A stretch of DNA of 64,000 nt from Grammothele lineata (taxonomy: Eukaryota > Basidiomycota > Agaricomycetes > Polyporales > Polyporaceae), in contig NDFF03000401.1 in the NCBI GenBank assembly GCA_002150815.3, positions 1 through 64,000 on the forward strand, written 5' to 3'. This document shows, piece by piece, positions 1 to 9,681 of the stretch. The notes beneath the pieces are model-generated. The model had not been told where the DNA came from. It made no database searches and saw nothing but the letters and a program-made list of their open reading frames with translations. The translations under genes and the position numbers were made by a program. Numbering within the stretch: position 1 is the stretch's first letter; each line of letters starts with the position of its first letter.

Positions 1-358
1 AAGTTGATCCAGTGAAGGCACGCCGGGAGTCATGGACTTGCAATGGACGAGCTCTAGATCTACTGACGTGGATCGTTCGGCATTCCAATGGCCGGCCGAT
101 GAGCGTCTGTTTGAGCGCGTATTCAGCGCCAATTCCTTAGTAATTCTCCGATCCGATTTGGGCGCCTCGCCCGCACATGACCGTGGGCCATTCCACGTGA
201 ACGAATTTCTTACTATAACTAGGAACTGTTTCTCATCGGTACACCATTTCTACCATATGCGTCAGATCTGATACAAAGATTCGACATTCCTACCCCCAAG
301 ACCTGTCCACTGAAGTGTCCAGGAACAATGAGATCCACAACGCGAGTATACGAGATGG
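1..358. other. intergenic, 3' flank of CWC27
   Basis: No supported gene. A short open frame (32-271, plus) has no recognisable domain and no splice context. The stretch lies downstream of the CWC27 stop codon, so it probably carries the 3' untranslated region of that gene and the flank of a gene outside the window. Confidence 0.5.
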
Positions 359-2378
359 CTACCTGCGGTACCCCCTCCCACCCGCGGGATCCTTCGCCTT
401 CTGCGCCCGCTTCCGCTCGCGTTCCTCTTCCCTCGCGCGAGCACCACGTTGCCGCGGGTCGATGACCTCATAGTCCCGCTCCGCCTTCATGACCTCCTCC
501 TCGTTGCCCTTGGGGAAGTGCAGAAGGTGTCCAAGGAAACCCACATCGTCGTCCACCTCCATCCCCTCATCTTCCCCTACCGCTGCACCTGCGCCCACCG
601 CATCGTCCGCCGCGCCCTTTTCCATTGCATCTTCCGCCTTACCCCCCTCTGGTGGCGGCGAGTCCTCCACAGGTGCGCTCTTCAGCTTCGACCGGAAGCT
701 GCTCAGCGCCGCGAGCACGTCGCCCTCGTCCTTCTTCCCCTTCCCCTTCTTGCCCCCGTCACGACCCTTCGTGTACTTGGCCATCTCCTCCTCGAGATAT
801 GACTTCTTCTGCTTCTTCTTCGCACGCGCGGCCTCGTCCTCGTCGTCGCTGCCGTCTCCCGGGCGACGCGTGAGCTTGCGGATCTCGGCCTCCATCCGAG
901 CGATCTCAGATTCGCGTGAGGACGCGGCTGCTGCTTTCTCGCGCTCGTGTTGTTCCCGGATGCGGGTGATGTCGCTCTCAGTTTGGTCCTTCTTGGACAC
1001 TTTCTTCTCCGCCTGTGGGGGAGGTCAGCGTGGATGATCAGACACCGCGCTTTATGGTGGGCAACGTACAGGTGGGACGTCATCGTCCTTGGGTCGATCT
1101 CGTTTGCTCGACTTTTTGGTCTCAGGTGGTACGCCTGGTATTGACGTAGGAAGTTCCGCGTCAATCACTGCAATCGGTCGGTCGGTGAGAGCTGGCATGG
1201 ACGCGACGTGTTCATGCGAACGTACGATCCGGCCTCACGATCGGCTTCTTCTTGAACACCACCGGTTCCTCCTCTGCGTCCTCGTCGCCTCCAAAGCTCA
1301 GCAGCTTCACGTCCCTCCATGCACGCCATATGTCAATCACAGATCGCGGAGAGTCGAGAGAACGCGTAACGCACTTCTTTGCCCCTCGCCGTCGCTGCTC
1401 CTCCTCGCGCTCGCGTTGTGCTTGTTCACGCGCGCGCTGCTGGGCGCGTTTTTCCTCCGCTGTTATACGCGGAACGATGTCTTCGAAGGGGTTGTCCACA
1501 ATCCGAATCTTCTTGATTTTGGGAGGACTAGACCAAGGTTTAGCCATAAACGAGAAATTCATTGTAAGGGATACTCACTATAGAGGTCGTTCGTTGTCGT
1601 CAAGCTCTAGTGGATGGTCCTAAGCTTGTGTCATCCGACAGGAAAGAGGTACGACTTACCCATTTCACCAATTTTCAGCACATCTTCACAATTGTAAGCA
1701 TGGAATCCAAAACATTATACGTAGCGTGATACTTACTGAAGAACGTGTCCCCTATGACGCGTCCAAAGAGCGTGTGCTTGCCGTTTAGCTCGTCGGCACG
1801 GTCTAAGACAGAGGAGGGTCGGGGGTCAGACTACTTCCACCGGACGAGAGTAAAGGTAGACTCACCGAGAGTAATAAAGAATTGAGAGTCGTTCGAATTC
1901 TTCTCGCCGTTGTTAGCCATACCGACCAGACCACGGTGCACGAAACGTAGCCGAGGGTGGATCTCATCCTCGAATGGTTCTGACCGCTCCAACGACATCA
2001 CGACGCGAAAGCCTAAGAGAGAACGAGAGTCGCGCACCTCCGTAGAATGACTCTCCACCTCCTCCCGTTCCCGTCCGGTCGCCAGTCTGCACAAGGAAAT
2101 TGGGCACAACTCTGCGGGCATGTGGGGTAAGGCCAACGTCTACAACACTCCTCTCGCGTCTCCAGTCACACACATACCTGTGAAAGATGACACCGTCATA
2201 ATAGCCCTCCATGGCAAGCGCAATGAAATTGCGGCATGTTTTGGGTGTTTCCTGAGGACGCGTGAGACGGACGTAAGGAAGTAGGGCGAACAAATAGGCG
2301 TACCTTTGACCAAAGCTCCATGTCCACCTCCCCCACAGTCGTCTCAATGATCACCCGCCCTCGAGTTGGTAGGGCCAT
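359..2378 (-). CDS. CWC27: spliceosomal cyclophilin CWC27
   Basis: Cyclophilin-type peptidyl-prolyl isomerase homologue that belongs, by family, to spliceosome complexes. Eleven exons, 490 aa: 2378-2304, 2251-2178, 2111-2038, 1979-1866, 1802-1737, 1683-1660, 1606-1579, 1527-1375, 1314-1226, 1191-1070, 1012-359. The N-terminal ~170 residues are a cyclophilin domain: ELWSKE, CRNFIALAMEGYYD, FHRVVPNFLVQTGD, GTGGGGESFYGEPFEDE, GLVGMANNG, SQFFITL and GKHTLFGRVIGDT all fit CWC27. Next comes the linker PPKIKKIRIVDNPFEDIVPR, diagnostic for this subfamily, then a Lys/Glu-rich coiled tail that ends DYEVIDPRQRGARAREEERERKR. The tail motifs LSSFRSKL and GFLGHLLHF match the conserved C-terminus of CWC27. 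The start sits just before the beta strand RGRVIIETTVGEVDMELW, as in relatives. Exons 6 and 7 are microexons of 24 and 28 nt. It is divergent from the next gene across about 220 bp. Confidence 0.95.
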
Positions 2379-2602
2379 CTTTCAATTGCAAGAGAACTGA
2401 CGCGTACGAAGTAGGCGTAGTGTAGAACCGCAATGGTGGCAAGGAGAGAAGTATCAGTCCTACAACGCGCCCGCGCCTCTGACCTCAGCCACATCGAGCT
2501 CGCTTCGAGTCCGCGTCAAACGCCCATCTTCACATTCTCCAGTGAGCCGCCATTGCCACCGGATCCGCCCTACCGCCTGACTCTTTCGCGCACTATAAAA
2601 AT
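2379..2602. promoter_or_regulatory. shared divergent promoter region
   Basis: A 224-bp gap between the start codons of CWC27 (minus) and the coiled-coil gene (plus). It is the only place for both promoters. No convincing TATA box lies at a usual distance; an ACTATAAAAAT string at 2592-2602 directly abuts the plus-strand ATG and is too close to act as one. The regulatory role is inferred from position only. Confidence 0.5.
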
Positions 2603-3721
2603 ATGTCAGAAGCATCAGCGCCATCCTCAACACCCCCTGTCCTCCCGCGCCTGCCCGAACAACATCGCGTCGGCAAGGAGAACGGCTTCATCGACCCCGT
2701 GCGCGTCAAGATGACCTCCCCCGACCGCCCGCGCCCGAACTTCAACGCCCTCGCGGCGAACAGTGAGAAGGCGACCAACATAGAGCTTCGTGAATTGCGC
2801 GATGCGGTCCAGCGCCGTCAGATGGTCGAGAACTTGATGGAACTTGGGGGGATGTACTTCCCAGGGTGAGTCCCGCCACTCGTGCTCTTTGGACATCCCA
2901 GCGCTGAAGGATTGGGTTGCGGAAGGGCAGGCTGGACGCAATTGAGCGTATGAACGCGACGCGAGAAACGCCGGAAACGTTGGATGCACGCATTGAAGAC
3001 CTGCGGCGGCGGCACGCTCAGGACGTCCGGACGCTGTACGAGTGGCACGCACAGGACTACTACGATGAGATGCTCGACCTCTCATGTTCCAAGCCAGAAA
3101 TGGACGACAGTGACATTGAGGTGCGTCCGGACTTTGCATGGTGAACGTCCGTAGAGGGACTGACAATAGAGGACTGCAGAGGTTATACAGGATATCCAGA
3201 TCCGCATGGAGTGATATCACAGTCGCGTTTGACGATGAGTTGGACAGGCACCTCCACGCGCACTTGCGCGCGGTCTACCCGCTGCAAAAATCGCGAAAGG
3301 CTCTGTCAGACCAGCGCGATTCACAGTTCCCGCAGGACCTCGCCGCCTTCAACGAGATCACCGTTCCCGCCATCAGGGCAAGTCCCTGTTTTCCATTCAG
3401 TATTGTTATTGTTGCTCAAATGCTTTGTCCAAATCTCAGTTGCGCATTGCACGGTTTCTGTGTGCAGACGACTCGAGGAAGGAACGTATGATGGACGAAT
3501 TCAAATGGCCTTGGAGATCTGTCACTAGTCTGGTAAACGTTTACAAGAACAGTGTACGACCTGCCAGAATTGCGTTCTGCTTCGTGAGCTTAACTCGATG
3601 TCATCCTACACAGGAAGAATTCCGAGCGAGGATCGAAGCGATATTATTGCTCGAGCAGGAGGTTCGCGATCCTCGCCGAAGACTAACGGATGCCTCCACA
3701 CTCTCCGCAAATCCTACATGA
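2603..3721 (+). CDS. uncharacterised coiled-coil protein
   Basis: I do not recognise a family. Five exons give 283 aa: 2603-2865, 2931-3120, 3180-3377, 3440-3532, 3614-3721. The N-terminus (~50 residues) is Pro/Ser-rich. The middle, from NIELRELRDAVQRRQ through LDARIEDLRRRHAQDV, is charged and helical. A later exon reads DELDRHLHAHLRAVYPL, and the last (EEFRARIEAILLLEQEVRD) is again helical. The third intron begins GCAAGT, the classic non-canonical GC-AG donor; only this choice with acceptor AATCTCAG keeps the frame through to the last exon. The consistent phase across four introns argues for a real gene. A structural or scaffolding role would be a guess. Confidence 0.7.
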
Positions 3722-4893
3722 CTGAGGAAGGAGGTAAATATCCTCGCATCTTCATCGCACCAGCATCTCGTAGCGGGTAGTGTACCCCTTGGGGCTAGCT
3801 AGATACTCATTTGCTCTTTAGCCATCCACGCGTGCTTAATGATTTGAATTTGTTCGACCGCGGACTTGGTACTGGTGGGATGGATACGAAGCGCGATTTG
3901 TCAATTTGATATACATGTATACAATGCATACCGAGACTGTGCGTGTCTACCGTAACCTGCAGAGAAGAGATGTTAGACACGAAACATGAATATATCGATC
4001 CAGAGACGAGAATCAGAGGTGTCATATTCTGGAGCACGCCCCCACTTGAAAAGCAGGGTATATCTCCCTGAAGAAATTCAAAAGAATAAAGCATCCTCAA
4101 GAACAAACGGGACACCGGACTCACCTATCGCACACTTCCCGAAGTGCCATAGCCTATATCCCGTCCATCGTCCCTCCATACAAGTAGGGTCGCGCCGAGG
4201 CGCGACGCAGAGAACGAGCGAGCGTTCAAGAAGAGCAAAAAATACGCACGAAGCGGAAGGTTCGATGCGGGGAACCGCTGACGGAGAGTAAGCCCCATTC
4301 CGTTGACAGAGGGCCCGAAGGCCGTATCTGCGACCGCATAACTGTGTCTATGAGCAACCGTCGCGCGCGACGCACCCGGGCGAGGCGGTGGCGCTCGTAT
4401 CTTCGCGCTGCCGCAGAGTGCACCGCGCGCGGCAGAACTGGCTCGGGCGAGCTCCCCCACCGAAAGGAGGGGAGGCAAGGGTCCCGGCCGTCCGTCGTCC
4501 GCATCGCCGTGCTTGGGGGCGAGGGCTTTCCGAGATGGGCGAGGACGAGGTTCTGCTTCTCCGGGGACTTTCCCCACAGCCAGAGGAGGAGGCGGGAGGG
4601 CCTCCTGTGCGTGAGCTGCGATAGCGGTCCTTCCGACAGCGGTTCTGAAGAACGAGAGGCGAATTTTTGGGCGGTATATAGACGCGGCGATATTCAGGCG
4701 GAGACTCAATGGCCGCTGATCGATTTGATGAGAGAAAGAGCGCCGCTCCAAACGCCCCATTGGGGCGGCAAGTGCACGTGCGTTGTGGCTCCGGACGCGC
4801 ATGCACGAAGACTCGACGGAGCCGGTGAGTTACGCTCTTGGCTTCGCCCTCTCATTACCACTATCCCCTCGTTCCTTCTATCTCGCCTGTACG
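3722..4893. other. intergenic between two plus-strand genes
   Basis: No gene can be supported. Two overlapping minus-strand frames (4125-4802 and 4348-4806) are Arg/Pro/Ala-rich, the composition expected from reading GC-rich DNA out of frame, and have no domain or splice support. A TATA-like GGTATATAGACG at about 4674-4685 lies some 210 bp upstream of the next ATG, and a pyrimidine-rich run at about 4848-4890 directly precedes it, so the right half probably holds the promoter and leader of the next gene. Confidence 0.5.
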
Positions 4894-6310
4894 ATGCACC
4901 CCAGTTCAAGCTCATCTTCGTCCTCGTCCTACCAATCCCATGACCCGCCTCCTCGCACGGAGCTCTGGTGGGACCGCATCCCGTCTCTCAAGATTGTCCG
5001 CCCACCCAAAGGTACGCCGCTCGGCTCCTCTAGTCTGTATCTCACTATACATCATAGCTCATCTTTATCTCCTTCTTAAATGACGAACAGGCGTATTCTC
5101 CCCACAAGTCGACGAGCGTTGCTTCACCTTCTGTTCGCAAAGCATCGCGGGCCGCATCCACGGAAACGATCCATGGTGCCGCACCGTTTGCTTCCGCCGT
5201 ATCTTCTCGCATGAGGTCACTCGCGTCTTGTCCGCACACCACTCTCGAACTGTGAAGCAGGTCCCCGGCCGCAATCCCGTCGTAGAGATCAAGGAGGGGG
5301 TCAAGACTGCGCCCATGCACCACCCCCTTCCCCCAGAGGGTCAGCGACACAACGGCTGGCTGGCTGTGCTTTTGGGCGACCATCTAGGCGATACGGAGGA
5401 CTCGCATGATGCGGAAGACCATCTGTCGCATCAACATTCACAAGACGTCAAGCATTGGCAGGAGGGCTGGTATTTGTGGTGGTCGACAAGTCGGTGGGCG
5501 GCCCAAGAGAAGCTCGATTTGATGCGGAGAGACCTCCAGGGCCAGACGGAGTGGCAGAGTTTCAAAGACAAGAAGAACGAGGAGTGGGAGAGGGGTCTAC
5601 CGTCCCATGATGCCGCGGGACACCCGGACGGGCACTCGGAGCCCCATCCATTCGAGGACTTGGGGAACGCGCAACCATTCCCCGACGTGTCGTAAGTCTC
5701 ATTCATTTTTAATCTTATGCCAGCCTGCGTCCAGTTATGTCGATTGGGCTGTACGACGAGCAAACCCAATCATGCGTCTCGTCCTATAAATGTGCCTTCT
5801 CCAGCCGACTTCAGGCGGTGTCATTCTACACAGGCTAGCGGCTTACCCCACTGGACGCTGCATGCACGTACACGTCGAGCAGTCCTCGCGCTACGGTACA
5901 CGATGGTTTGCTCCACTCCTTCTGCGCCTGACGCATATCGGACCGGCCTTCCGCTTCTTTCAGCGCGCGCTGTTACTTCGGTCAGACAGCTGATATACTT
6001 TCACTACCTTAGGTCATCATCAATATTGCTCCCTCTTCCAATCCTATCAACACCTTTCCCCTCGATCATGTCCACCGTTCGACCAGCACTTGCACCCACG
6101 GAACGTGCATTGGCCCTGGTTCAAGAGAACGTGTCGTCTGGCGCCCCTCAGGAGCTCATCAGCAGAGTATGGGAGAAGGCACAGACGGATGAGCCTCGGC
6201 AGCTTCTCGTCTTTGCTTGGGGCAGAGTGCGAGATACACTCTTCAATTCACAAGAGGGAGAGGGAAAGGAAGGGAACAGGAGCGACGGCGGCAAGGACGA
6301 GAAGAGGTAG
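4894..6310 (+). CDS. conserved-looking protein, function unknown
   Basis: No family recognised. The model has four exons, 387 aa: 4894-5011, 5091-5691, 5834-5980, 6013-6310. The N-terminus is a Ser run (residues 4-12), followed by ELWWDRIPSLKIVRPPKG and a Cys-containing block (ERCFTFCSQSIAGR, DPWCRTVCFRRIF) that looks like a folded domain. The centre is His/Asp/Glu-rich with several Trp (HWQEGWYLWWSTSRW). Exon 3 has hydrophobic stretches (FAPLLLRLTHIG, FFQRALLLR), and the C-terminus is charged (GEGKEGNRSDGGKDEKR). The first two introns are ordinary. The third would be only 32 nt with a GTCAGA donor; it keeps the frame but is unusually short, so the last exon is uncertain. Exons 1 and 2 are well supported. 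Confidence 0.65.
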
Positions 6311-6875
6311 TGGGGTGGAGGGTGTGTGGCTTTGCTTTCGCTCTCGCTTTCTGATGTCTATGTGTGCTATAGATGTTTACCAGTACTAGTAATGGACGAC
6401 ATGCATATGCTGAAGTAATGATGACAACGCGACCTTATCCACCACGCCCAGTCTACGACTTCAGTTGTTTGCTACCGAAGACCAATTGTCCGGTCCGCCT
6501 GGACCGCAGCCGTGGTCCAGTGTGACGCGCTCTCTGGGTAGGTCCGCGCGGCTGACAGGCCTCGACCATGCACAGGTCGCTCGACGTGCCGCAGACCTTC
6601 CCACCAGCCATCCTTTGTCCGAGTCAGCCGCAGAAGACCAAAGCGCGTGGCCGCAATGCTGGCCACAACTGCTTTACGATTGGATCCACACGTGTTTGTG
6701 CCCACTATTCCCAATAAAGCAGGCAACTTGCCTTTTCGAGCGAAAATATGCCATATCGGCTCGCCACCCTGCGGAGTTTGAATCCCTGGTGGCCTTGCCA
6801 GCCTCCAGGGCCGGACGCATATAAGGCCCTCTTCTCCCGTCCTCTCTCTCCCCACCACCTTGCTTCCATCTCGCC
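6311..6875. other. intergenic, promoter-like at right end
   Basis: No supported gene. A TATA-like GCATATAAGGC at 6818-6828 followed by a pyrimidine-rich stretch (6829-6870) directly precedes an ATG at 6876, which fits a core promoter and leader for the small gene that follows. The remainder shows nothing recognisable. Confidence 0.4.
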
Positions 6876-7199
6876 ATGTCGCGCCATCTATCCGCCACCC
6901 GCTGCTGCTCTGGCCGCGCCTTTCTGTTCAAGAGTGACCGTGTACGTCGTGAGTCCATCCGACCACCTTCCGCCACAGTCCTTGACCACTCACGCCACCG
7001 ACCACAGAACATCGCGTCTAGCCCCAGCCACCTCCTCGGCGTCGACATCTGTGTGCAAGCACCAAGCCAGCTGCTCCCTTTGGCGACCGTCAAGTCTATC
7101 TACAATCCTCGCGCCCGGTAGTGCATGGCCTGTCTCACTCTCTCCGACTTAGGTGGTCTATGGCGTCTCTCCCGAACCGAAGCTCGCCGACACGCTGAC
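6876..7199 (+). CDS. possible small spliced gene, 73 aa
   Basis: A tentative model. Three exons (6876-6941, 7008-7117, 7154-7199) joined by GTACGT/CACAG and GTAGTG/CTTAG introns keep one frame and give 73 aa. The second exon (SHLLGVDICVQAPSQLL, then TVKSIYNPRAR) looks more protein-like than its surroundings, and a TATA-like box and CT-rich leader lie at the right distance upstream. Against it: the last intron is only 36 nt, no domain is visible, and the gene runs directly into the degenerate repeat array. It could instead be the decayed 5' end of a larger repeat-containing gene. Confidence 0.3.
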
Positions 7200-7344
7200 G
7201 ATACCTGTCTTCTTGGCAACGTCGATCTCCCACCTGCGCTCTCAATATACTAGCTCCTATACACGTGCAAGTACTCTCTTCGCGGTACATTCCAAGATGG
7301 CCGGCACTCAGACACTTGGCACGGAAGTTGTTCGGGCATGGTCC

Positions 7345-8370
7345 CCACCGAGGTCAAGGTAGCGAAGCATTCTGATGTACGTCCTCTTTCAAGGTCTGCG
7401 GTATTCTGGTGGCTTGGTTTGGACGACATTCTGGGACGAGCGGCGGTAGTCAAGACGTTGGCACGCAAGAAGGCGATCAACGATAGCTCCGTGGTCAAGA
7501 AAGCGAAGTGTCCTGAATACTTGACTCTGGGGTCGTGGTCAAGAGAGAGAAGCGTCAACTTGCGCCGCCATCATGACTTGTGCTACTAGTTTCCTTCCTG
7601 GGATCTCAGACTTTGGCTTAGTTGTGGACGTCTGGCTCGAGCACGACTGTACGGTGCTCTCTGCTTAGGCTATGGCTCGGACGCTTGAGATGCAAGGTCG
7701 TTCAACGTGGCTGCCGTCGAGGTCAAGACAGCGAAACACACACCAGCGGGCTCTCCTAAGATCTACGGCACTTACTTGGCTATGTCAAGGCAAGCGTTCC
7801 CGGCCGGTCGACTAGTGTCGTGGTCAAGATAATGAAGGGTCAGAATGCTCAGTTCTCAAAGTCGCGGTCAAGATAGAGAACCTTCTGCCTGCTCTCGTTG
7901 CTGCGGCGGTCGGCGTTCTGATTATAGACTGACAGCGACTCGTTAATCTTCCGGCGATACTCACGCTGTTCAAGCTACCCATGATCGGCTCTAATCGGTG
8001 GTCTACTGTGGCGGCGCTTGAGCTCCTGGTTGCGAGACGGTCTCTCCCATCGACGCGAGCAAGATAGAGAAGTGGCTTCCGGTACTAGGTCTACCTCGTC
8101 AACGTCAAGCTGTGGTCGGAGGACTGCAACGCTCTGTCCCAGCGCTCACAAGGGTGGTCAAGAGAGGGAATTCTCACGGAAACAATACACGGAAATGCTT
8201 AGTTTCAAGTCAACAGCACGCTGACGCTGGATGATATCGTGCTGGGATTGCGTCGTCTGGTGGTTTTTCGGGGCTTCGTCATACCGTGGTCAAGGTAGAG
8301 AAGACCACTCTGGCGGTAGACGCAAGATAGACACAGCGCCGTCCTTCGGCGTAATCGAGATAGAGAAGTC
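7345..8370 (+). repeat. degenerate 44-46 bp tandem repeat array
   Basis: About fourteen recognisable copies of a core close to GTCGTGGTCAAGATAGAGAAG occur in one orientation. The TCAAG of each core starts near 7354, 7450, 7495, 7539, 7723, 7785, 7824, 7868, 7970, 8058 (GCAAG), 8105, 8158 and 8290, with a diverged copy at 8355. Many intervals are close to 45 or a multiple of it (45, 44, 184, 44, 88, 47, 132), which points to an ancestral unit of about 44-46 bp now worn down by substitution and insertions. In one frame the core reads VVKIEK, but stop codons interrupt every frame over the full length. No function is apparent. Confidence 0.7.
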
Positions 8371-8664
8371 TTCTCGATCATCGCACTCTCGCTGGCAGCG
8401 CCTCTTGTCTAAGTTCACCCTATGCTCTGTATCCAGATACTTGCGAATATCAAAGCCAACACCACCGCACGAATCCGGCTCTGGGCGATAACTCTAGTCT
8501 CGTCTCTCAGCTCAAGTCAAACTCGTGCATTTGCCTCAGTGATCGCCGAAATCGCAAGCTCGCGTCAAGATCTGTTCGGCCTTTCGTTCGAGTTTCTTTG
8601 CTTTTCTTGTTTGTCTTGCTGCCTGCGTGCAGCCGTCTGCTGCGCCGTGATGTGCCTCCTGTCA
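8371..8664. other. spacer between repeat array and hairpin element
   Basis: No gene supported. Open frames on both strands are Ser/Arg/Pro-rich and read through the neighbouring repeats. Confidence 0.4.
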
Positions 8665-8915
8665 TTACTATACACGCCGGGCAGGTACGCGTGCCCAGCT
8701 CGCTCTCGGGCGTCGGTGGGGCCGCACGGGGACCCGTGCGGCCTCGGGGGGAGTTCAGCCGCGGGCGGGGCAACCGCCCGCGGCGATCCTGGAGCCTTTC
8801 CAAGACCCACACACACATATATAAAAAAGGGCAGGGCGGACGTACGTGATCTACGACGCACCGACAAAAGGCCAGGTTGTACCCCGCGCCCTCCCTTGGA
8901 TGGGCGGAGAGCGAG
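8665..8915 (+). repeat. dispersed hairpin element, copy 1
   Basis: About 250 bp that match, in inverted orientation, the segment 40035-39795. The right half is closest: both contain GGGCAGGGCGGACGTACGT, then ATCTACGACGC, AAAGGCCAGGTT and a GATGGGC block. The left half holds two perfect inverted repeats in this copy: 8720-8743 (11-bp arms, GA spacer) and 8758-8784 (11-bp arms GCCGCGGGCGG / CCGCCCGCGGC, loop GGCAA). A short CA/TA run ending in a TATATAAAAAA string (about 8809-8828) is present here but absent from the other copy. No shared reading frame is maintained. It may be a non-autonomous mobile element or a structured RNA gene. Confidence 0.7.
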
Positions 8916-9681
8916 TTTTGGCGTTTGGGGGCCGCGTTTTCCGAGCCTGGGCGCACGCCGTTGAATGTTATTTTATGTGCGGCGTGCGTTTCTTTTCTGC
9001 TCATGACTTGCGAGTGTGCGTGTGTGCGTGTGAGTTTCCTGCGTGACTTCAACCAGAATATACTGAGTCCGAATAACAGAAGGGATGCATTGCATTGCGT
9101 TGCACGAGCCAGTCTATAGACGGGAGCATGTATGTGTATGTGTATGTGTATGTGTGTATGTGCGGGCGGACATGAGTGTCGTCGTCGATCCAGGGTGTGG
9201 AAGGGATAAGCGAAACCGGGAGACTGGGAGACTGGATGGATTATGAGCGCTGGCGGCTCGTGAGTAAGAGATTCAGAAAACGAGACGAGACGAGAAACGA
9301 AGAGATCCGGGGAGCATTTGAACAGAGGGAACGGAGGAGGCGGAGGGGACGGGATACTGGATACTGATAGCAATATGTAACAACATGCGAGGACGGGGAC
9401 GGGGAACGTATGCGACGTGTAGATGCGCGGAGCGTGAGCGGGAGCGCGATGCGCTGGGGCTCGGAAGGCGGTGTGTATATGCGCGCAAGAATACTGTATA
9501 AGTAGGTAAATTAGGACGGTCGGTCGGGGGTAAGGAGCTAGGCAGGTAGGCAAGTAGGTAGGCAGGCAGGAGGGAAAGGACGAAGGCAGGCATCAAGGCC
9601 GGTGAGTGTGTATAGGAACGTGCAAATCTAACCCGAGGCATCCGTATATCACCCTGCAGCCGCAGACAGACGACTCAAATC
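8916..9681. other. 3' flank with simple repeats
   Basis: Lies downstream of the minus-strand gene at 9682-12125 and probably contains its 3' untranslated region. It holds a TGTATG-type microsatellite (about 9128-9162) and a GGCAGGTA-type run (about 9538-9572). A long minus-strand open frame (8507-9553) crosses the hairpin element and the microsatellites and encodes only low-complexity residues, so it is not called. Confidence 0.5.

Noticed and set aside
489..1037. Plus-strand Ser/Pro-rich open frame
   Set aside because: Antisense shadow of the charged CWC27 tail: codons for Lys/Glu/Asp read backwards give Phe/Ser/Leu/Pro.
8507..9553. 348-codon minus-strand open frame
   Set aside because: It runs across the hairpin element, a TGTATG microsatellite and a GGCA-type repeat and encodes His/Ile/Pro/Ser runs. 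No domain or splice structure; best explained as a by-product of repeats.
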